From positions 26,497 through 46,045 of the forward strand of contig DJZU01000061.1 of the NCBI GenBank assembly GCA_002448715.1: a DNA stretch of 19,549 nucleotides, given 5' to 3'. The notes under the pieces were generated by a model, which was not told the DNA's origin, made no database searches, and was given only the letters and a program-made list of their open reading frames with translations. Numbering within the stretch: the stretch's first letter is position 1; each line of letters opens with the position of its first letter. A program made the translations under genes and the position numbers. Of the stretch, positions 1 to 5,978 are shown one piece after another. This DNA is from Candidatus Neomicrothrix sp. UBA6944 (lineage in GTDB: Bacteria; Actinomycetota; Acidimicrobiia; Acidimicrobiales; Poriferisodalaceae).

Positions 1-323
1 TCGTAACGACCGTCATCACGGTCTGAGCGACCTCGTCGCCGGTCACCTTTTCGCTGTGTCACGACTCTTTGCGCGTAAGGGATCAGGGCCATTTCTCGGG
101 CAACTTTGATCGCTTTTGCAACTTCGCGTTGTTGTTGACGGTCATTCCCTGAAACTCGTTGTCCGCGAATTTTGGCTCGATCAGATATGAATGCTCGTAA
201 CAAGTTGACGTCCTTGTAGTCGACGTACTCAATCTTGTCTTTAACGAGTGGGCTGACCTTTTTCTTCCGCGGCTTTCTCAGGTCCTTTGCACTCATTCGG
301 GGTGGTTTTTTCTTGCCGGCCAT
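1..323 (-). CDS. rpsR: 30S ribosomal protein S18 (3' end beyond window)
   Basis: Small-subunit ribosomal protein bS18, which binds 16S rRNA in the platform together with S6. The minus-strand frame starts with ATG at 323 and stays open to the window edge (107 codons visible). The core is clear: VNLLRAFISDRAKIRGQRVS followed by the QQQREVAKAIKVAREMALIP block, the typical S18 helices ending in the ALxPY signature. It carries a lysine-rich N-terminal extension of about 30 residues and a basic, Asp/Arg-rich C-terminal tail, so it is longer than the usual 75-85 residues. The start overlaps the ssb stop by one base (TAATG), pointing to translational coupling in an rpsF-ssb-rpsR operon. The 3' end lies outside the window; rplI is the usual next gene but is not seen. 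Confidence 0.95.
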   Translation of the reverse strand, partial: MAGKKKPPRMSAKDLRKPRKKKVSPLVKDKIEYVDYKDVNLLRAFISDRAKIRGQRVSGNDRQQQREVAKAIKVAREMALIPYAQRVVTQRKGDRRRGRSDRDDGRY

Positions 324-769
324 TAGAACGGCTCCTCATCCGGGATTTCATAGCCTGCTCCAAAGTCAGAGCCTGCATTGGGTTGATTTGACTGTGTGGG
401 TTGGGGTGAGCCCCCTCCCCCGCGTTCGTTCTTACTTACTTGGGCAGTGGCCCACTTGATGCTTGGGCTCACTTCGTCAGCGACAATTTGAACTGCTGAT
501 CTGTTCTCTCCGTTTTGGCCTTCCCAAGTTCGGTAGTCGAGACGACCGTATACAACGACTCTCATCCCACGAGTTACCGATTCAGCGACATTTTCAGCGA
601 GGTCGCGCCAGCATGAAATGTCAAAAAAGTGTGCTTTGTCTTCACCTTGCTGAGATCGTTGGTTCCAAGCAAGACCAAAGCTGCAAACCGCAGCTCCTCC
701 CTGCGTAAACCGAAGTTCAGGATCACGAGTTACGTTTCCAACAAGTACAACATTATTATCGAAAGCCAT
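323..769 (-). CDS. ssb: Single-stranded DNA-binding protein
   Basis: Binds single-stranded DNA during replication, repair and recombination. The 148-residue protein opens with MAFDNNVVLVGNVTRDPELR, the standard SSB N-terminus, and has an OB fold over about residues 1-105 (FDISCWRDLAENVAESVTRG and VVVYGRLDYRTWE are recognisable). A short Gly/Pro/Gln/Asn-rich linker follows, ending in the acidic tip DEEPF, a variant of the DDDIPF tail that recruits partner proteins. ATG at 769 is preceded by GGGAG. It lies 15 bases downstream of rpsF and overlaps the rpsR start by one base. This gene order is very widely conserved in bacteria. Length and tail are normal. Confidence 0.97.
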   Translation of the reverse strand: MAFDNNVVLVGNVTRDPELRFTQGGAAVCSFGLAWNQRSQQGEDKAHFFDISCWRDLAENVAESVTRGMRVVVYGRLDYRTWEGQNGENRSAVQIVADEVSPSIKWATAQVSKNERGGGGSPQPTQSNQPNAGSDFGAGYEIPDEEPF

Positions 770-784
770 TTTGATCTCCCTAGC

Positions 785-1123
785 TCAGTCGGCACTGCTC
801 GATGCAGGACCCGCGAGCAGACCTCGTCGAGCAGCTTCATCTTCGGGTAGGCGGATGAGCTTATGTCGGACAACGTTGTCTGCTATTCGCAATGCTCGCT
901 CGACTGGGTCCATTGCCCCACCTTCAGCTGTCAATTCAATGACTGAATAGTATCCCTCGGTTTTGTGGTCGATTTCATACGCGAATCGGCGGCGACCCCA
1001 AAAATCAAAATCAGCGACAGTGCCGACTTCTTCAATGCGACTGCGCAAATCCTTAAGTTCATCTTGAACTTGAACGTCATCAAGTTCTCCGTCATGGATA
1101 ACCATGAGCTCATATGCGCGCAC
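785..1123 (-). CDS. rpsF: 30S ribosomal protein S6
   Basis: Small-subunit protein bS6, which binds S18 and the 16S rRNA platform. The 112 residues begin MRAYELMVIHDGELDD and contain DFWGRRRFAYEIDHKTEGYY, the family's characteristic central strand region. The start is GTG at 1123, with a strong GGAGG (1131-1135) seven bases upstream; this supports GTG over any internal ATG. First gene of the rpsF-ssb-rpsR operon. The 165 bases between it and the upstream PBP-like gene contain a G/C-rich structured leader (listed separately) and a TATAAC element on the minus strand near 1188-1193 without a convincing -35 partner. Confidence 0.96.
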   Translation of the reverse strand: MRAYELMVIHDGELDDVQVQDELKDLRSRIEEVGTVADFDFWGRRRFAYEIDHKTEGYYSVIELTAEGGAMDPVERALRIADNVVRHKLIRLPEDEAARRGLLAGPASSSAD

Positions 1124-1135
1124 GCTATTTCCTCC

Positions 1136-1168
1136 TTCGGACCCGGTATTCGGGGCCCCATATGGGGC
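1136..1168 (-). promoter_or_regulatory. Structured leader upstream of rpsF (possible S6:S18 autoregulatory RNA)
   Basis: Just upstream of the rpsF ribosome binding site the minus-strand RNA contains a perfect 14-base palindrome (GCCCCATATGGGGC, 1155-1168). Overlapping it, GGCCC can pair with GGGTCC around an eight-base loop (CGAATACC), placing CCG triplets in or next to the loop immediately before GGAGG. Several bacteria repress rpsF operons by binding of the S6:S18 complex to a leader stem with a conserved CCG. The position and the CCG fit that idea, but I cannot confirm the consensus fold by eye. Confidence 0.35.
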
Positions 1169-1288
1169 AGGGGTTCTTAAATTTTTCAGTTATAAGGGAA
1201 ACGCCGCGGAGCAACGTCTGCCTTGTGGGGGACCCACGGTATTGCCTAAATACTCGAAACCCACCGAGATGAGATAGAAGGTTGCTAA

Positions 1289-2818
1289 CTATGTCTCTTT
1301 GTGGGCCTCGCTAAAGATCCTGCGGGCCAATCTTTCTCCTTCTCGCCGGAGAGACAGACCCCTTTGGGTTTCTTCTTTCGTGCCATGAAGCGGGTTCATT
1401 TGAGAAGTGAGCCACAACGAAACTGTAAACCGCGAACTGGTTCCACCAAACCAAGCAATCTGGTGCTTCGAATCCACACCTAAGGTGCCTTTCACTTGTA
1501 TTTCGTTATTGGTCGAAGATAAATATGGAGCTCTGAAACGAAAGTCGTTGAGTTGTTCACTCATTCGCGACACGCTTTCGTCGTCAAGTGTAAACGGAAT
1601 GTGATGGCTGAAAAGATCGACCGTATGACCCGATTGATCACGAGTTTCAAGTAGCACCTCCGTGTCGTAAGTTCGACCATCACGACTAATTATCGAATGG
1701 ATTTCACCAAACCGAAGAACGGTGATTTCGTCGAATAAAGCGAAAAGGCTGAGGTCAATGGGCTGCCCCATCAGCTGATTGGCTGTCCGTACGTCTAACA
1801 AGTCTCGTTCGAATAAGGAATCCTGTGAAGCGTAAGCAGCGCGGAGCTGGTTGCGATCGTCTAGAACCACCAGCGCAATGTCTTGAAACTCTGTATCAGC
1901 TTCTAATTCTTGGGCGATTTCTGCGACCCGGGTTTGGAGGGCGAAGTCAACTGTAGATCTCGCTTCAAGGCGACCTTGGATTACAGCATCTTGACCATAT
2001 TGTTCGATTAGCGCCACATAAATTTGTTGCAATGGAGTTTTCAAACCAACACCACTAGCCATTTGGTGCTGCGGGTTTGGGTCAACCAGAGGCTCGACAA
2101 GGTCAACCAACGATATTTGTCGTTGCCTGGATAACTCGTCGTTTGTAATTGATCCGCCTTCCCTCAGGGTCTCTAAAATTTTGTCACGATCGGAACCAGT
2201 AGAAGCCAGAGAAGCAAGATGCGCTGCTTGTGCAATTTCTAGCTCGCCGGATTTACGTCCATACCAAGCGAGCGATGCTGCTTCAACACCGTAGCTATTC
2301 CTGCCAAGTGGAACTGCTGAGAGGTACTCCTCAAATATTGCTTCTTTAGGATGTGTCCGCTCAAGATAAACAACGCTTGAAATTTCTCTCAGCGCCGCAA
2401 TACGAGTTTTCGGCACTCCATTGTGCAATCTCACATACAACTGAGTGACTGAAGGAGTCGCAGACAAAAAGTTCCCATTGAAGGCGGAAACCACTAAAGG
2501 CCAAGTAGCGGTTTTTTCCGTGTCGAGATAGCTCGGGTCTAGAGCAACCAAAATTGCATCGATCAGAATCGGGGACATTTGTTCAAGCGTCACGGGAATC
2601 CGGTTGGGTTCTAAGTGGAATCGCCCCATTTCGACACCGAACCGATCGAGTACCACAGTGTCAACATCAGGGTTTTTATACTGCTGATCTGGTTCTGCGC
2701 CCATGGTTCGCATCAAGATACCGAACCCCAAGATTGCGCCAACTAACGCCACATAAAGCGCGGCAGGCCACATGGAATTATTCGACTTTTCGATGTCAGG
2801 TATAACTGGATCGGTCAT
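1289..2818 (-). CDS. Class A penicillin-binding-protein-like pseudoenzyme (GT51 + transpeptidase folds, catalytic residues lost)
   Basis: A 509-residue protein with a short cytoplasmic N-terminus, one membrane helix (about residues 17-36) and an exported remainder laid out like a class A PBP. The glycosyltransferase part is recognisable from KEAIFEEYLSAVPLGRNSYG and GVEAASLAWYGRK (about 158-189). However, the first catalytic motif EDxxFxxH reads LDPSYLDT (93-100), and STITQQ reads PSVTQL (122-127); Glu145 of the third motif is kept. In the transpeptidase part, SxxK at RQPGSSFKP is replaced by MGQPIDLS (350-357), and KTG before AWF (455-457) is replaced by TLG. It should therefore be enzymatically dead, presumably a scaffold or regulator. 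The position next to DUF5318 and rpsF matches ponA1 of mycobacteria. I chose ATG at 2818; a TTG at 2854 with AGGA four bases upstream is an alternative that adds 12 residues. Confidence 0.8.
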   Translation of the reverse strand: MTDPVIPDIEKSNNSMWPAALYVALVGAILGFGILMRTMGAEPDQQYKNPDVDTVVLDRFGVEMGRFHLEPNRIPVTLEQMSPILIDAILVALDPSYLDTEKTATWPLVVSAFNGNFLSATPSVTQLYVRLHNGVPKTRIAALREISSVVYLERTHPKEAIFEEYLSAVPLGRNSYGVEAASLAWYGRKSGELEIAQAAHLASLASTGSDRDKILETLREGGSITNDELSRQRQISLVDLVEPLVDPNPQHQMASGVGLKTPLQQIYVALIEQYGQDAVIQGRLEARSTVDFALQTRVAEIAQELEADTEFQDIALVVLDDRNQLRAAYASQDSLFERDLLDVRTANQLMGQPIDLSLFALFDEITVLRFGEIHSIISRDGRTYDTEVLLETRDQSGHTVDLFSHHIPFTLDDESVSRMSEQLNDFRFRAPYLSSTNNEIQVKGTLGVDSKHQIAWFGGTSSRFTVSLWLTSQMNPLHGTKEETQRGLSLRREGERLARRIFSEAHKET

Positions 2819-2915
2819 ATTACGTTGGCAAAGGTGCGTAGGACTATCAAACAATCTGTCCTACTTAGGGAGAGTACCCAGGAACTTCAAGTTTGCTGAA
2901 CCGTGTAATTGATGG

Positions 2916-3305
2916 TTAATCCAACGGGTAGCGGCGCCGAAGATGGTTCCAACCACATACAGCGCAAACCTCTACCTCATAGGAAGTAAATCTTCCTTTG
3001 CGGCGTGCGATCTTTTGTAATTCTTCATCTGAGATCACGCATTTGCCGCCAGGACCCAAACGAGGCCCAAAGACGTATGCGACAATCCGTAATTCCGCGT
3101 CGTGACACAAAGGGCATAGCTCATCGATGGTGGGTGCCGTATTACGCGCAACCCTCAACAATTCCGGATGGATTTCGCGAGCTTCTTCGCGATCCACATT
3201 TCCGCGTTCGATATCACGTAATAACCGACGGCGTTGCAGTCGATAATCAATCTCAGCTGGACCCTGTACCTCGTCCTCGCTTGCTAGACCTGGTTGGAAT
3301 TGCAC
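2916..3305 (-). CDS. DUF5318 family protein (Rv0049-like), zinc-ribbon-type cysteines
   Basis: A 129-residue actinobacterial protein of unknown function, probably cytosolic. It has a basic helical N-terminal part (EIDYRLQRRRLLRDIERG), then CPLC (about 64-67) and CAVCGWNHL (about 114-122), two Cys pairs that could bind one zinc. GPRLGPGG and the final RRYPL-like tail also resemble the family. The start is uncertain. GTG at 3305 leaves 16 bases after the CCA-adding enzyme gene and keeps all the conserved region, but no good ribosome binding site is visible. An in-frame ATG at 3404 would overlap that gene by 83 bases and add residues with no family look. The family sits beside ponA1 in mycobacteria, as it does here, which hints at a cell-envelope link (inference). 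Confidence 0.8.
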   Translation of the reverse strand: MQFQPGLASEDEVQGPAEIDYRLQRRRLLRDIERGNVDREEAREIHPELLRVARNTAPTIDELCPLCHDAELRIVAYVFGPRLGPGGKCVISDEELQKIARRKGRFTSYEVEVCAVCGWNHLRRRYPLD

Positions 3306-3321
3306 GAGGACAGCGTAGTCA

Positions 3322-4563
3322 TCACTTCTGCTCTGTTTTCCATTCCAAAACCAGTTTCCTCGCTTGAACCTTGGACAAAGGGCCCCTCTCAATTCGGTTT
3401 TCAAGTAAACGTCGCAGCATGCTTCCCACTAACGGACCTTCTTCTCCAATCAACTTTGCTACTTCAAACCCATCAAGAGGTAGCTCAAAATTTCCTGATC
3501 CTTCCTCTTCCTCTAACTCTCGAAGAGCTTCGAGAATTTCAGGATCGGGAGACTGCTGATAGGCGCTGAGTACCGATAATGCGGGGTTCATATTTGGATG
3601 AGTTAGATGTAAAAGACGTCGAAGAGTGGACGCCTTTTTGTCTCTAACCACCGACAATTCACGAGCTGCTTCGATAATTGCCCCAACACGCGATGAAAGT
3701 GCTTTAGATATTCTTAGTTCCCTCAAGAGTTGTTGTGCCTGATGCTTATCTTGGGTTATTGGCCAAAGCAAAGCGGCCCAACGAAGGTGAATTTCGCTCG
3801 CTGTGAGATCAAGCCCCTCGGACTCAATTTCCCCTGATTGTTCCAGAGAAGGAATAATTTGGCTGAGAAGGCCCGTGCGCTGGAGTAAAGCCAGTCCTTC
3901 ACTTGGTTGGTCAACCAGTAAGAACTTCGCCATCTCGTCACTTATTCGTTCTTTCGAAACAATCGAAATCCGCGCGGCCATATTCAGAATCGCGTTTTCA
4001 AGGGTCTCTTCGACATCCAGTGAATACCTCGATACAAAACGTGCTGCTCTTAGCATCCTGAGGGGGTCTTCCGAAAAGGCTGTTTCGGGGCCTAAAGGGG
4101 TTCGCAGCACTTGGCGAGCTAAATCACCCCTGCCATCGAATGGATCGACCAAGTCCCAAGTTGGCAGTTCAATCGCCATCGCATTAATGGTGAAATCTCG
4201 GCGATTGAGGTCATCAAGGACTGATTCTGAGAATACGACTTGAGGCTTGCGCGAAGTGTCAACATAATGCTCAGAACGGTGTGTGGTTACTTCGACGATG
4301 ACGTCTCCTTTGCGCGCTCCAATCGTTCCAAATCTTTCACCTTGCCGCCAGATCACGTCGGCCCAGCTTTGTAACACCTTGTCCGATTCCTCGGGAGAAG
4401 CGTCGGTCGTAATGTCTATATCTTCACTTCGTTCTCCGAGATAAAGATCTCTTACGACACCTCCAACTAGGAAAAAACGAAAACCGGCTGAAACAAAGTG
4501 ATTAGCGAGGTCACCAACGCGCTGATCAAGGTCATCGCGATCGGATTGGGCGATGCCGTCCAT
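3322..4563 (-). CDS. pcnA: CCA tRNA nucleotidyltransferase (class II poly(A) polymerase family)
   Basis: Adds or repairs the 3' CCA end of tRNAs using CTP and ATP. The 413 residues contain the nucleotidyltransferase signature GGVVRD (34-39) with the metal-binding DID (48-50), RRDFTINAMA (121-130) and DPLRMLRAARF (166-176), all typical of bacterial class II enzymes. Actinobacterial relatives usually carry a C-terminal HD domain. Here the expected HDxxKP segment reads LLWPITQDK (266-273), so the metal-binding His-Asp pair is missing and the C-terminal half looks degenerate. ATG at 4563 is the natural start. It is divergent from carD and heads a minus-strand run with the DUF5318 and PBP-like genes. 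The divergence from the murJ block matches Rv3907c in mycobacteria. Confidence 0.93.
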   Translation of the reverse strand: MDGIAQSDRDDLDQRVGDLANHFVSAGFRFFLVGGVVRDLYLGERSEDIDITTDASPEESDKVLQSWADVIWRQGERFGTIGARKGDVIVEVTTHRSEHYVDTSRKPQVVFSESVLDDLNRRDFTINAMAIELPTWDLVDPFDGRGDLARQVLRTPLGPETAFSEDPLRMLRAARFVSRYSLDVEETLENAILNMAARISIVSKERISDEMAKFLLVDQPSEGLALLQRTGLLSQIIPSLEQSGEIESEGLDLTASEIHLRWAALLWPITQDKHQAQQLLRELRISKALSSRVGAIIEAARELSVVRDKKASTLRRLLHLTHPNMNPALSVLSAYQQSPDPEILEALRELEEEEGSGNFELPLDGFEVAKLIGEEGPLVGSMLRRLLENRIERGPLSKVQARKLVLEWKTEQK

Positions 4564-4734
4564 GCATAGAAACCGTAGCTTCGCCCAGAGAGCAACTCAG
4601 GTTGATTTATTAGGCATTCGAAAATCGTATGTAGATATCTTGCCGAAACTGGTTGGAGATTTGTCCTGGTCCTGGCAACCTAAGAAGCCCAGATTCCGCA
4701 TCGGTGCCGGATATCAAAGTTTGATGGAGTGGGA
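4564..4734. other. Divergent intergenic region between pcnA and carD
   Basis: This 171-base gap must hold the start signals for both the leftward pcnA group and the rightward carD group. I see AT-rich patches (TTGATT near 4602, TATGTAGATA near 4628-4637) but no -35/-10 pair with normal spacing on either strand. GGAG at 4726-4729 is the carD ribosome binding site. No RNA gene or repeat is recognised. Confidence 0.5.
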
Positions 4735-5217
4735 ATGAAATTCGACCTCGGCGACCGGGTGATATACCCGCATCACGGTGCAGCGTTAATCACCGCTAGG
4801 GAGAAACGAAAAGCATTTGGCGAAGAACGAGAATATTTGATTCTCGAAACAGCACATGGCGACTTAACTCTCTCTGTCCCTGCTGATATGGCCGACTCAG
4901 TCGGTATGCGTCCGCCGATTGATGAGGATGATGTTGAAGATCTCTTCGAGTTACTTGCGAAGAAAGATATTCGCGAGCCTGCTAACTGGAGTCGTCGATT
5001 TAAAAATCATCAAGAGAAACTAAAATCCGGCGATATTTATCAGGTTGCAGAAGTAGTCCGCAATCTTGCATTAAGGGAATCTGCAAAGGGATTGTCAGCT
5101 GGCGAAAAGTCAATGCTGGATAAATCTCGTCAAATTTTGATCTCAGAGCTTTCCATCAGCATGGATGTATCTGAAGATCAAGCCTTGGAAGAGGTTGAGA
5201 CGCGCTTAGCGGGGTAA
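4735..5217 (+). CDS. carD: CarD-family RNA polymerase-binding transcription regulator
   Basis: CarD binds the RNA polymerase beta subunit and stabilises open promoter complexes, acting strongly on rRNA promoters in mycobacteria. The 160 residues start MKFDLGDRVIYPHHGAALIT, the RNA-polymerase-interacting (CdnL/TRCF-type) domain. The helical C-terminal DNA-binding half follows with PANWSRRFK, GDIYQVAEVVRNL, GLSAGEKSMLDKSRQIL. The conserved Trp of the NWSRR motif is present. I chose ATG at 4735 because GGAG lies five bases upstream and the product then aligns with family N-termini; GTG at 4729 would overlap that site. In mycobacteria carD is elsewhere, so its location at the head of the murJ block is unusual. 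Confidence 0.95.
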   Translation: MKFDLGDRVIYPHHGAALITAREKRKAFGEEREYLILETAHGDLTLSVPADMADSVGMRPPIDEDDVEDLFELLAKKDIREPANWSRRFKNHQEKLKSGDIYQVAEVVRNLALRESAKGLSAGEKSMLDKSRQILISELSISMDVSEDQALEEVETRLAG

Positions 5218-5241
5218 ACACGCGACTGCCAGTAGCTGAAT

Positions 5242-5268
5242 CCTCCCTATAACTTCATTAGTGGGAGG
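5242..5268 (+). promoter_or_regulatory. Hairpin enclosing the Shine-Dalgarno of the GNAT gene
   Basis: CCTCCC (5242-5247) is fully complementary to GGGAGG (5263-5268), with a 15-base loop. The right arm is the ribosome binding site for the GTG start at 5274. No T tract follows, so it is not a clear terminator. It could mask the ribosome binding site or be a chance antisense of an SD-like string. Confidence 0.35.
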
Positions 5269-5273
5269 GGTCC

Positions 5274-5978
5274 GTGTCACTAGACCGTCCATCACACAGT
5301 CATCTCTCAGGTTTGAGGGTTCGTATGTCCATGAGGAATGAAAGAGTCGCGCACGTAACTCCCTTGCTACCAACTGCAAAACTCCAGAAGGCAACTCTCC
5401 TAAACTTCTTGAGCACCCTCCAACAAAGCGGGGTTAGTCAAGTCTTTACCTCTGCTTTACGTCCACGAGAACAAGTTTTCTTTCACGACCTCGGCTTTGT
5501 TCTTCATGAAGAGTTGTTGCTGCTAGGCCACGATTTTTCAAAGCCTCTTAACGCTCCTATGAAACAGACCCGAAAGGGTCGTCGTTCCGACTGGAACCAA
5601 ATCTTGGACATCGACGCGATCGCGTTTTCTGAATTTTGGAGGTTCGATGACGCTGCGCTTCGGGAAGCAATTGAGGCAACCCCAACTTCCAGAGTCCGGG
5701 TTAGCGCCCAAAATCAAATCTCTGGTTTCGCCATCACAGGCCGTTCAGGACGAACAGGCTTTTTACAACGACTTGCAGTAGATCCCCGTTATCAACGGAC
5801 AGGCATCGGACGCTCATTAGTCGCGGATGCGCTCTTGTGGTCAAAACGGTGGTTCGTCCATGAGCTGCTAGTCAACACTCAAATCGGAAATGTGGGCGCA
5901 CAAAACCTTTATGAATCCATGGGGTTCAACAAAAAGAGTGATGGACTTGCAGTATTGAAATGGAACGCGAATACATGA
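5274..5978 (+). CDS. GNAT-family N-acetyltransferase
   Basis: A 234-residue acetyl-CoA-dependent acetyltransferase of unknown substrate, cytosolic. The C-terminal half is a clear GNAT domain: strand 4 FLQRLAVDPRYQ (163-174), the acetyl-CoA pyrophosphate loop QRTGIGRS (174-181), and the closing NVGAQNLYESMGF (206-218) seen in RimI-like enzymes. The N-terminal half (about 40-88) ends EQVFFHDLGFVLHEELLLLGHD and looks like a worn second GNAT repeat whose loop is gone. GTG at 5274 has GGAGGGG just upstream, within a hairpin. Its stop overlaps the next ATG (ATGA at 5975-5978), tying it to the DUF6049 and murJ genes. The substrate cannot be told from sequence. Confidence 0.85.
   Translation: MSLDRPSHSHLSGLRVRMSMRNERVAHVTPLLPTAKLQKATLLNFLSTLQQSGVSQVFTSALRPREQVFFHDLGFVLHEELLLLGHDFSKPLNAPMKQTRKGRRSDWNQILDIDAIAFSEFWRFDDAALREAIEATPTSRVRVSAQNQISGFAITGRSGRTGFLQRLAVDPRYQRTGIGRSLVADALLWSKRWFVHELLVNTQIGNVGAQNLYESMGFNKKSDGLAVLKWNANT

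Noticed and set aside
803..1180. Plus-strand open frames over rpsF
   Set aside because: They mirror the rpsF codons on the opposite strand and lack any ribosome binding site or recognisable protein.
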